The notes below the pieces were generated by a model, which made no database searches, had not been told where the DNA came from, and was given only the letters and a program-made list of their open reading frames with translations. The position numbers and the translations under genes were made by a program. A stretch of 64,000 nucleotides of DNA from Utricularia gibba (Eukaryota; Streptophyta; Magnoliopsida; Lamiales; Lentibulariaceae): positions 62,001 to 126,000 of the forward strand of contig NEEC01000007.1 of NCBI GenBank assembly GCA_002189035.1, in the 5' to 3' direction. Shown one piece after another: positions 11,679 through 21,459 of this stretch (its first letter is position 1; the number at the start of each line of letters is the position of its first letter).

Positions 11679-12150
11679 GTTCCTCAATTCCTGCTTCTCC
11701 CCAAGGAATCCCTCCCTCAGATATTCGGCTCCTCCCCGGACTCCTCTCCCGTTTCGCGAATTCAAGGCCGCTCAGCTATTGGGCCTAATGGAAAGATGCC
11801 CAACAGTCCACTTACCCATGGCAGGCTCATTTGGATGGGTCCCCAGGCCCAGTATTCCGGTGCCGGTAAACGCGTACAACTTCGCCAAGACGTTTTGATA
11901 TGATAAGGGAAGCGGAGGGGGAAGTTGAAGCAGAACGAATAAATCATTGAGAGGGTCCCCTTCCCCATGGTGTCTCGGTGGGGGAGGATTGGATTTCAGT
12001 TGTGCCGGGAAAGCAGCTTCTGCCGCACTCAAATCAAAACCAAGCGCCTTTTTCCTTGTTGCCTTCCTATAAATGGGGCTGGAGCACACGCATCAATCAC
12101 CTTCACTCCTGCCCTGCACTTCCCAACCGTACCGAGTGAAAGCAGGAAAC
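11679..12150. other. Shared upstream region of CML13-like and DUF761-like genes
   Basis: A divergent intergenic region. The plus-strand TATA box is annotated separately. No other element recognised. Confidence 0.5.
12068..12074 (+). promoter_or_regulatory. TATA box of the DUF761-like gene
   Basis: A perfect TATAAAT lies 77 bp upstream of the ATG at 12151. It also argues against the in-frame ATG at 12073, which overlaps the box. Confidence 0.6.
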
Positions 12151-12510
12151 ATGTTGGAGGCGACGGGGCTGATCCTGCCTGATACGCTTGTTGTTTTCTG
12201 CTGCTGCAACCTCATCATCGTCCTTCTTCTCGTGGCAAGCTCCAAGCCCGCGGCAGCTTCCCAACACTTGGATCAACTGGAATCCATCAACAACCACCAA
12301 GGCGTCACCGCATAGACAATGACAGCTGATTTTGACACCGGGGCAGAGTGGCTGCCGTCCTCTTCCATCCTTGTAGACATCCATGACGTTGGAGAACCAG
12401 AACAGGAACAAGAGGAAGAAGAAGAAGAGGACGACGAGCTGCGAAGGCGAGTAGAGGAATTCATTGAGAAAATCAACCGTGGTTGGAGGGCCGAAAGGCT
12501 TCAAAGATAA
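12151..12510 (+). pseudogene. Small DUF4408/DUF761-like protein gene interrupted by an in-frame TAG
   Basis: One frame runs from ATG 12151 to TAA 12508–12510 (120 codons) and is broken only by TAG at 12313–12315. Before the stop there is an N-terminal hydrophobic helix (FCCCNLIIVLLLVASS), as in DUF4408-type proteins. After it come an acidic stretch (EEEEEEDDE) and a C-terminus reading RRRVEEFIEKINR, the DUF761 (cotton-fibre-expressed protein) signature. Both ends of one typical small plant protein are therefore present in one frame. Options are a nonsense allele or pseudogene, a sequencing error, or a 102-bp in-frame intron (GT at 12304, AG at 12404–12405) that would remove the stop. An ATG directly after the stop (12319) could also allow a 63-residue C-terminal product. 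Function of the family is poorly known. Confidence 0.6.
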
Positions 12511-12899
12511 CCGTGGTGGGCTTGACGCCACCGCGCTTTCTTTCTCAATCGGTTTTTGCTTTTCTTTTTACTTCAGTTCATGGAGAAACTTTGATGTACA
12601 GAAAGTGTGTACACTTTACGAGGAATCCCCTTCAAGTACCAAGTAACGAGATGTGAGGAAGGTAACAACAAAAACCCACTTTGATACATTAAAGTACGAA
12701 ACATACAAACATCAGTCTACAGCAGACACAGCAAACCGTTTTGAGACACAGAGGCTAAGGCCGTAATCCGTTTTGCTCAGCAAAATCAAGTCACAGGCGT
12801 TAGAAAGTGGGTGCCTAGCACTAAAGCTTCTGCTACAACAACAGTTGAGAACAATAAAATGAGAGGAAAATCACAACAATCAAACATTAAGGAAGAATC
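12511..12899. other. Convergent 3' flanks of the DUF761-like and AHL genes
   Basis: AT-rich sequence, probably holding the 3' UTRs of both genes. Nothing else recognised. Confidence 0.4.
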
Positions 12900-14781
12900 T
12901 TAGCATGTGATTTCATGGCTTTGCTCTCTGGGAGTTTGTTCGGGCAATGAGGCAGTATTTTCGGAAGGTAAAATTTTGAATACGGGTTCCTTGCTTACTA
13001 CAGGAGGGTTGTCTCTGGGGAGCGGAGTGGATGAAGTCAGATTTGGATCTGTTACGCTGTAAAATAAGCCGAATCTCTCTTCATGATCAACAAGATCACA
13101 AGCGTTGGGGGCAGCAAATGAGATTGTGCGCTCAAAGTTATGTTTCTTGGGTTTTTGCTCCTGCTGATCTCTTGGAATGAAGCTACCGATGACAACCTGT
13201 AGACATTAGAGTTTCAGAACACCTACCGCACGACAGAGGTTCCGATCAGTAGCTCATAAAGGTTGGTTCATGCACACGTTCAGCATATCACTAACCTGAA
13301 CCGGACCAGCCGCAACCAGCATACCTGCGAGTCCTCCCCCCAAGACACGACCATCGGGACCAGCAAGCAAAACGCTCATACCACCTGTTCTACTTTTAGT
13401 CACACCATCGTCATTCGGCAAGAATAAACCCGTCAGAGAAAGAATTGCAAAAAGGCCCTGCATTAAAGCAAATGTTAGTCCACTGCAGAACATTTCGGAG
13501 GAGGACAACTTTGGATTTTGTAAAACATGCTGCTAAATCGTATCAAGTGTCATTAACCCGTGTAAACAATGGTGATAACATACTACCTCATATGTTAAAG
13601 TACCCCCAGAAGAATTTGGTTGACGTAGAGTAGCATTAGAGACAGAACCATTAGCAGCTAAAATGCAGATTGCTCGATATCCTTGTTGAGAAAAAGATAT
13701 TGTCTTCTTCATGATGTCCTGAACACAAACAAAAAAAGGGGGCATTATATGTGTAAGCATGCAGTAATTCATCTAAACAGGCAAAGCATTACATCTCCAT
13801 GAATCCCTTTAGAAACAATTCTCATCAACTTAATCAGACGAGATTGATGGAGCGTCTCTCGATGCTAATTCAACAAGCCTGAAAGAGGGGGTCACAGTAA
13901 AAGTACCTCGCCGGGGTTAACAGTTAGTAAGTGGGACATAAGCCCTCCAACCGCAGGGTATGCCATACCACCTCCTACAATCATGATCAGACAGAAAACG
14001 TATCATTTATAATAAACTTGAGTTTTGAGTAAATTTACACACAAATTAAAGCCATATGGCAATGGAAACTAAGAAAAAAAATAAAGGCGCTATTCTAATA
14101 TGCAGTATTCAGTCCAGCAACTTTAGACTAAATTTACTCATGTAAAAACTCACAGCCACTTTCATGGTAACTCCACTCTCTTGTTTGGCATATACAGAAT
14201 AGGTAGAGACATAATTGAGTAACGGACAAAAGTTATGTCTCGTCACATCAACTCTGTGACTCAAGAAGCACCATATACATTATGATGCTTCTTGAGGTCC
14301 CATTTTCTCAGGGCGAACTACGGACGACGGAGATTTGTTAGAAACCCTAAGCATGTGTACAGAATATATGCCACCTCAAGAACCGTACACGACAAAATCT
14401 CAAACCAGGGTACTAAGGCAAGAGAAGATAGTGGCCGATACCCGAACCTTCAAATTCCAGCTTATGTTTCTTCCTGAAAGAGCTTTTCCAAGATGAATAA
14501 TCTCCGGTAAGGGGAATCGATGCTGAAATTGGCATCGGCGATAACGTTAAAATAGACCCATCAGCTCCGTACTTTCTAGGTCTTCCCCTCTTCTTCTTCG
14601 TTCTGTCAGCTGTGGGCGACGCCGCAGCAACGCTTACTGACGCAGAATGAGTGAAGGGCGCAGCCGATCCACCAGCCTGCTGGTCGATATGTTCAATACC
14701 TGCCTCCACCCTGAAGCTCTTAGGGACCTCATCGCCTTTAATAGTGAAGCCAGAACCACTCAACTCATCCATCTCCGCCAT
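12900..14781 (-). CDS. AHL: AT-hook motif nuclear-localized protein (AHL, PPC/DUF296 domain)
   Basis: AHL proteins bind AT-rich DNA, oligomerise through the PPC domain and repress growth and flowering genes. Five exons: 14448–14781, 13907–13974, 13587–13718, 13296–13457 and 12900–13196. All introns are GT–AG with matching phases, giving 330 residues. A single AT-hook, KKRGRPRKYG (residues about 64–73), is of the RGRPRKY (type II) form. The PPC domain follows across exons 2–5: MSHLLTVNPGEDIMKKTISF, GYRAICILAANGSVSNATLR, GGTLTYE, GGMSVLLAGPDGRVLGGG and GMLVAAGPVQVVIGSF. The C-terminal tail is polar. Intron-containing AHLs with one type II hook belong to the clade of Arabidopsis AHL1–AHL14. It is transcribed towards the DUF761-like gene. 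Confidence 0.9.
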
Positions 14782-15566
14782 TCATGTAGAGATTCAGCAG
14801 AAACCTTTGCAAATCCTTGAATTCCTCGAGAGTTTCCTACTTAAAGCCTGATCTCACTCACCTACTGGATAATTGTAGTAGCTCAATAGCTACCGTACTA
14901 CACTTGAACCAGGAAAAATCAGTGAAAGATACACAGGAAGACGCAGAAGAATGGTTCAAAATTCCAACCCAGGAACAAAGAATCAAGCTGGGATCGCTGA
15001 AAGATTTCAGCTGCAGATCTGTTTACTGTAAGCTTGCCAGCTTAACAGCAAACTCCCGTAAACCATGATGGAGCAACTTTGGGGAGAAGGGGAATATTAA
15101 GAAAAATAAATATTAGAGCCGTAAAATTAGGGTTTTTGCAAAGAAATTTAATGGGGGCAGTTGAACAAAATTATTGAAATAATTGAATTAGAAATAAATA
15201 AATAAATAAATATAGAATAAGGTACAAATACGAGTTGAAGAGGACACGTATTGGTGTTAGTAATTAGGTACAAATATTCAAACCTGAAATGGTGGTTGGA
15301 TAAATGATTTGACTCGGGGGATGCATCATGTCTTCGGCATAGCTACCTAAACTCCCCATACCCACCAATTATTTGTCAGGCAGACGTGAGACTTTAGAGG
15401 AGGGAGGGGATTTTGTTTCATAATGCATGGTGCCATTGGAAAGTAGCACTACCCCCGACCCAAGAGTTGGAGGGGAGGGGAGGGGTTCCGATGCTGATGG
15501 GATGGGAGGCTGATGACTGAATCCGTTAACCATGTACCAGTGCGGGAGTGCCCTGTTGAGTTTCTC
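14782..15566. other. Intergenic between AHL 5' end and MAP65 3' end
   Basis: Holds the AHL promoter. An (AAAT)n run (about 15191–15212) and a GGGGA-type purine run (about 15470–15486) are present. No gene seen. Confidence 0.5.
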
Positions 15567-18516
15567 TCAAGGCATCCCCGCAGGAAGGTGAAATGCAGCT
15601 CTCATCTCTTCGAATGAGTATTCCGTCTCCGTGGATGGAGATGAAGATGCTTCTTTGGAAGGAGTAGTGTTCTGTCTCAACTTCTGGTACACATCTCGCT
15701 TCTTCTTCTGGTCTTCCAAAAGATTTGTGATGATTGATGCCGACGATTCGGTTGAAGAGATGAGTGAAAGTGGCTTCCTGGTCATGGGTGACTCCACTTC
15801 TCCACCATCTTGCAGGATAAGAGAATGCTGTTTTGCGGAACAGATCTCTAAATCCAAACCTCTTCTACCTGAGATAAGCATACTTCAGTGAATGGTGTGA
15901 CCTCGCATACGGTGTCAAATCCGCATACCAGATGAGATGGCTTCAAGCCCGTCATCTCCTTTGATTTCATTTCTTTTTGCATCAAGTGTAGTAAGATTGG
16001 CCTTGGCTGAAGGCAGCGCAGGTCCACCAAGAGAGGGTGTTTTATCGCCTGCACCCCCACACGAAAATCTTGATCCTTTTTTCGCAACCTGGTTCTTCAT
16101 CGGGCTTGGCTTTGAGCCAAAAAGTATCTCTTGCTCCGATATCTTCTGCCCTTGCAGTTTCTTTTGCTCCTGTAAGCGCGCAAGGATGAGAACCTCAAAA
16201 CAATCCGTTGGAATGTCAAAGAGATGTTACAATACCCTTTGCCTCTTCTGCTCTTGTTCCTTTTCTTGCCGCAAAACCTTGTAGCTATCGATCATGGAAA
16301 GCAGACGCACCTATACACAGCAGAAAAGAAACTAGTTAGTTATATATGACGATTTCATTAGTGCGAGGGTGCCAGGGTAACACTGCTTACACCATCATAC
16401 ATAAAATAGACACCGTGCTCATTTTCCCATGCCGATGTTTTTGAAGCCAATGCATTCTCCATTGCTATTTAACCACCATAGAAGCAATTACAAATTTCTA
16501 TGGCTAGAGGCTGCAGGACCAGTAAGCAAAAAACAATGAAGTCCAAACAAAACCTGGAAGTTTGTTAACTAACGCGCGAGCTTTTTCAGCACGCTTCAGA
16601 GTTAAATGAGCACCTCTCCCGGCATTGTAACGATTGTCATCCTGGCATGGATGGAATGAAAGCGGTCTAGCGTTGGTACATTTTTTAACGCAGCATAAGG
16701 TGCACGAACCTGATTATACTCCTCAAGCCAACTCTCTTCTTTACATGCAGCCATCCATTTCTCAACCTTCTCAAGGATTTCTTTCCTCCTGAGAGCCTCC
16801 TCTTTAACTTCAGATATTCGAAGCTCAAACTGTGCTAGGGCAGTGGAGGCCGGGACAGCTCCTTTCAAATCCAGAAGAAAAAAGAAAGCCATGGTCTGGT
16901 CAGTAAATACATCTTAGGGAAGTATGGCCACAAACAACACAAGCAAATACCAGATTCAATGGCTTCTTGAGCTACGTCAACTGAACAATTAGGTTCAAGA
17001 ACAAAATGCATCTCTCTACAAAGATTTTCCAATTCTTCCTTCTTTTTCAGAACAAGTTCCTTCATCTTGAATATTTTTAGTTCCTCCAATCTAGAAACTT
17101 CATCTTTCACCTAAAAACAAACAATCGAATAGCTCTTTTTACCGTTGTTTTATTATAAGAAGCCTTAGCTAACAAAACCAACAAAATACCGGAGAATGTA
17201 TAAAAAAAAAAAATTCAACTCACAGAAATAATGAAGTCAGTAGAGAGCAAGTTGGGCTCTGTTATCTCATCTTCCGAAGCAGCTATATTACATGTAGCCT
17301 TCTGAAACATCCGTTGCTCTTCAGCCGGTGTGTCCATCAAATTCCATATCTCCAGCAACGAAGTCGCTAGATCTTGTAACTAATCAGAACATACAGAACG
17401 GGCCAAAATTTAAATCGATAATAATCGAATCTAAACAAGAAAGCATTTAAAAAGCAGGCAAACCTGCTGCATTCTATGTATTTTAAGCAGTCGTAATTTC
17501 TGTATTGTATTTTCCACTTTCCCCATTGTATCATTGTTCACGTTCTTTGGTTGTTCTGACTCCAATAAACTGGGATGAACCTCACTGACAGTTTGGCTAT
17601 AATCCAAGCCAAGAACCGAGCAACATGATGACAGATAATTCAGGTTGCCCAGCAACGTATTGAGACGCTCAGTCTACAAAACAATATATAGCGGAGTAAA
17701 ATCGAGGATAAAAAATTCAACGAAAATCAAGATACAGGAAGCTTCACGGAAATTTTCTAAAGCCGCAACCATTATCAATGATCACCTTTTCCTTTTCAAG
17801 CTCCTGCAATTCTCTTTGCAATTCTTCAAGCCTTCTCAAAGACAAATCTGATTCATCCACTACCACATCGATTGGAGCATGGATTTTTGAGCTAAAAAGT
17901 TGGGTTTTAATCCTCACCATCTCTTCTAAGATTTTCGTGAAATGATTTCGTCGATCAGATTTCCTCTTTCGCATCTCTTCTATTTGCGGAAGAATAGCAT
18001 TGAGTTCAGCCTTCAAGTTTCCATCACTATTCTCAGCCTAGACAGATATGCATCCACTGAGATTTTCATGCCCATACTGGACAATAACGCCATGCAGTGC
18101 TGGCTACGTCCTCATTCAAATATAGCAGCAGTGAAAAAAAGTCGTATTGTGCAGAGGTCATTCACGTCAAACTTCTGAATGTACCTGCCTGATGTGCAAA
18201 GGCCGCTCACCCATTGATGAGCAGATGATGGCAAGTTCGGCCTCTGCATCAGCAATAGCCTCCCTTAGTTGAGCCCTATTCTTGTTTGCCTGATCCACTC
18301 TGCGTCTGTATACCTCCAAGCATTCCTTCTCAAGTTCGAGTAAGTGTCTGTCCTTCTCCTCACCAGATTCTCCAATGTCGTCCCAAATTATCTAGGAAGA
18401 AGAACGGTGTGAAACGGGTCAAGGAAATCGACAGAAAAGAATACACGATTTTCATCTAGACCTAACCGTTTCCATACCTGCAGCTCGTTTAGAAGGCATT
18501 CACATGTTGCCTCCAT
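15567..18516 (-). CDS. MAP65: 65-kDa microtubule-associated protein (MAP65/ASE1 family)
   Basis: MAP65/ASE1 proteins cross-link antiparallel microtubules in the spindle midzone, phragmoplast and cortical arrays. Twelve exons fit in phase: 18478–18516, 18185–18391, 17786–18037, 17464–17673, 17224–17379, 16951–17110, 16710–16861, 16554–16641, 16391–16464, 16236–16310, 15929–16169 and 15567–15868, giving 651 residues. The N-terminal two thirds is coiled coil ([31 protein letters not shown]). The conserved microtubule-binding region spans exons 7–8: [17 protein letters not shown] and [20 protein letters not shown]. The variable C-terminal tail has proline-directed serines, including [10 protein letters not shown] as the typical plant motif. 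The exact MAP65 subfamily is not decided. The gene is divergent from a TPX2-like gene. Confidence 0.93.
18463..18470 (-). promoter_or_regulatory. MSA-like element (AACGGTTA) in MAP65 intron 1
   Basis: Minus-strand AACGGTTA fits the core of the mitosis-specific activator element bound by MYB3R factors (YCYAACGGYYA). It lies about 50 bp downstream of the MAP65 ATG, inside the first intron. A second AACGG core is at 18660–18664 in the 5' leader. Short motifs like these also occur by chance. Confidence 0.35.
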
Positions 18517-19039
18517 TGGGGAAAACAGATCCGGAGAGAGGCCAAATGAATTGGGTAAACCAAAGAAATCGATGCCTCTTCCCGATGAGGACGACAAGAG
18601 AGAAATCCAGGGAATAGAGAGGAGGAAAATGAGGAGAATTTGCAAAAATGAAAAATCCGACCGTTACAGCGTCCGATACAGAGATGAAATTCCGAAAAGA
18701 AGGAATAATAAAAATTCATTGTATCGTTGTTCTGTGTAGCTGTCGTCACTGCAAATCTCTGATTTTGGTATGAACTAAAATTAGTGTAAGAGAGCAGATT
18801 CCATTTCTCCATCATGTTCTGTTCGTCCAGTTATAATAATCGGAGGAGAGCATAATCGCCTCGGAGGGTCCTCGCACTTCCGATCATCATCGGCGAGGGG
18901 ACAAAGTATAAATATATTATAGCATAACGCGAGGGAGTTGGTGTTCCCTCTTCTTGCCTCCAACCCTGATGATGAATTCAACATGACGAGCAGGGACCGT
19001 CTGCGGTGACATCCTCCGGTGGGAATCCATAAAAGAAAA
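18517..19039. promoter_or_regulatory. Bidirectional promoter between MAP65 and the TPX2-like gene
   Basis: Only 523 bp separate the two start codons. Both strands must carry their promoter and 5' leader here. It contains one AACGG (MSA core) on the minus strand at 18660–18664. No clear TATA box was chosen for either side. Confidence 0.55.
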
Positions 19040-20699
19040 ATGGAGGATCTTGACGGAGATTTCCGCGTGGGGACGACGATGGACATCGATGAGGATTACG
19101 AGTTCGATGCCGCCAACTTTTTTGATTTCATGCGGCCAGAGTCTGGTTCCGAGATTGACGAGGCGGAGCGCTGGTTTCAATTCTCCGGAGATTACTCCCA
19201 TTCTCGTGAGCCCTGCTCCTCCTGCATTCCTGTTTTTTGTCGCCGTAGTGCCGGAATCAAGCCGTGCATGGAATGCCGTTGCTTTTTTTTTTTGGGTTTC
19301 GAGATTTCGGTCGTGACCTTGAACACGTTCATTTCTTTCGTGTCTTGTGATTTGGCAGCGTTTGTGGTCAAACTGGATTTTCAAAAACTATTATCCATGG
19401 AAGCTCTGTCCCAGACATCAAAATCAATGTACAGCAGCGATGTTTCAGACGCCAACGACAGCGGGAATCAAGTCTCACCTTCTAAGAAGAACGCAAATGG
19501 TCTCTGAGGGGCTTCCCTGTTGTTTCGTTAGGAATTGCTTCAACCTACTATAAATTTCTCGTATTGTCTCGTTTATTGCATGGTGTCTTTCTAGTCTCTT
19601 CAGGAAAATGTGTCGCGCATCAGAAAGCTGCTGCAAAAACAAACGCAAAGTCAGAGAATGGATCATATCGATCAAGAAGTCCAACCTTCCTTAAGCCAAC
19701 ATTAAGCTATTTATTGAAACAGCAGACTGTTTCAGATGAACTTTCCAATCATCTTTGCACAAGGTCCAACTTCACCTTCCCTCCCTGTATGCATTTGCGA
19801 GTTCGCCCATTGAGTTGAGCATTTAACAAGCTTCATGCATCTCAGGCGTAGTAAAACACTGTGCAAACTTGATCAGAAAAGGGTGGACAAGTGTAGTAGA
19901 ATCAGTGATGTTGAGGCAAAAGAGCTGAAGGTTGATACTGGTTACCTCTGTAAGGTGCACTTTTCTTTTTCAAGGTGACGCTTTCCTTCGCATGGTTGAG
20001 GAGGAAGAAATTAATTCCGTTTGTTGTGTTGGCCATCCAGGTTGCCCAGTTGAAACATCAATTTTCGTTGTTGAAGAAATCATCAAATAAGGTATTCCTT
20101 GCCATCACCAAGCTTCCTTCAGTTGTATACATCAATGCTGATATTCCTCTGTTGCACCACGAAGGCCACCACCCCAAAAGAGCCTGAACTACCAACATTG
20201 CTCAGAGCACAGAATCGACGGTATATCATTTACACCTCTCTCCGCCACAAATGTCTCTTGCATTACTTAATTTCTTTGAACACAACCCTTTCAGAAGTAT
20301 AATTAATTCGGCATTCCCCGAACCCAAGGCTGATATTGGTTCTGCTGCGAGTAAAGTTAACAAAAACCTACAAGGATGTAGCTTTCCAATGCCCTCGTTT
20401 AACAAAAAGGTTACTATGTTCATTACTGAGGGCTGTTCCTAACTTTTTCTTCTTGAAATGTGTTGTTTCCGCTCCCTTCTCAGATTAGTCCCTTGTTGGT
20501 TCTCTTTCAGTTGTTTCACCTGAAGAAAATGGAGAAATCAAATCAGCAAGCATCTGCCAAGGCGAGCATCTTCTGGTTTCTAATCAAAAAAAGTACACGA
20601 ATAGTAGCAGTTCAAAAGGCTTGTCAGCAGGTCTATCCCAGTGCTAGAGATGTTGATTCAAATGAAGCTGCGTGGCAAAGAGCAATAACATTGCCTAAA
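19040..20699 (+). CDS. TPX2-like spindle protein, divergent; exon structure provisional
   Basis: TPX2 activates Aurora kinase and nucleates microtubules at the spindle. Exon 1 (19040–19205) encodes an acidic N-terminus with DEDYEFDAANFFDF and ERWFQFSGDY. Exon 2 (19359–19499) continues in phase with PFVVKLDFQ, so the Aurora-binding module of plant TPX2 is recognisable. Further in-phase blocks are 19604–19763 (FLKPTLSYLLKQQ), 19846–19949 or –19952, 20165–20220 (TTPKEPELPTLLRAQNRR), 20295–20409 (MPSFNKK) and 20484–20699 (LFHLKKMEKSNQQAS). These echo TPX2 motifs KLTTPKEPE, RPLNKK and EFHLKTMER, but weakly. The 19975–20095 part gives competing frames, one with a stop. Downstream of 20699 the typical TPX2 C-terminal domain is not found. 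It could be a shortened divergent paralogue or a decaying gene. Confidence 0.55.
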
Positions 20700-21459
20700 G
20701 TAAATATGTTATTAACGTTTGCCAGTCCATTTGATTGACATATGAGTATGGTACTCTTTTCAGTTCTCGGTGGGATCAGATATCAAGATCAGAAAAAATC
20801 CTAATTTGAACTCATTCGAAAAGGTATGTGAAATTCTACACCGCAAACGGGCATCATACGTGTTGATGCATGTGTTCTCTGGCAATGCAGGGATCGAATA
20901 TCCGGCCTGAAATGTGGGTAAGTGCAATGCAGCTGCTACTTTGAAAGTGAAACAAGTTCCATCCTTTCCCAATCGAATTCCGTTACCAAATGCAGAGGAA
21001 TGATGCAAAGTCGCATCAGTGTGGAGGAAACGTCATATCCCAGAATAGCGCGAAGTGCTGGCCCAACATGTCCAGGCAGGAAGAATTCTGTCCATGCTTC
21101 AATCACTATCCGGAACTGCCATGTCGTCTATTTAATATTGCTATCTTCAAAATCCTTTCAGGAGTTTGCGTGTTCACTGCAGCACGGGGGCCATGCAACA
21201 GAGCTCATGATTTCTTCGATGCTGCAATTTCTTGTGACAAATGGTTAGACAATGACAATTGTGCCATGATTTTTTTTTTTTTTTGAAAAACTGGCACCCC
21301 CTACTGCCTACAACAGTTTACTTCTAAAAGGGAAGATACAATTTCCGCCTCGGTTTACACTGGGACTAGCGGGCATAACTTCGTTTAGTAGTACACTTTC
21401 AGTATTACACTACACAACTGCCTTTGCGCCAGGAAGAGACTGTTGAAGGCTGACCATTC
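20700..21459 (+). other. Possible 3' exons of the TPX2-like gene, then convergent 3' flanks
   Basis: Blocks 20764–20823, 20891–20917 and from 20998 onward have AG/GT borders and stay in phase 0 with the preceding exon, but their translations (for example KIRKNPNLNSFEK) match no family I know. A T-run is at 21270–21284. The remainder is the 3' flank of the ERECTA-family gene. Confidence 0.3.

Noticed and set aside
12304-12325. 22-bp GT–AG intron removing the TAG in the DUF761-like gene
   Set aside because: Far below the minimum plant intron length, and it would shift frame.
15470-15486. Purine run as a regulatory GAGA element
   Set aside because: Short GGGGA repeat without the GA alternation of known GAGA sites.
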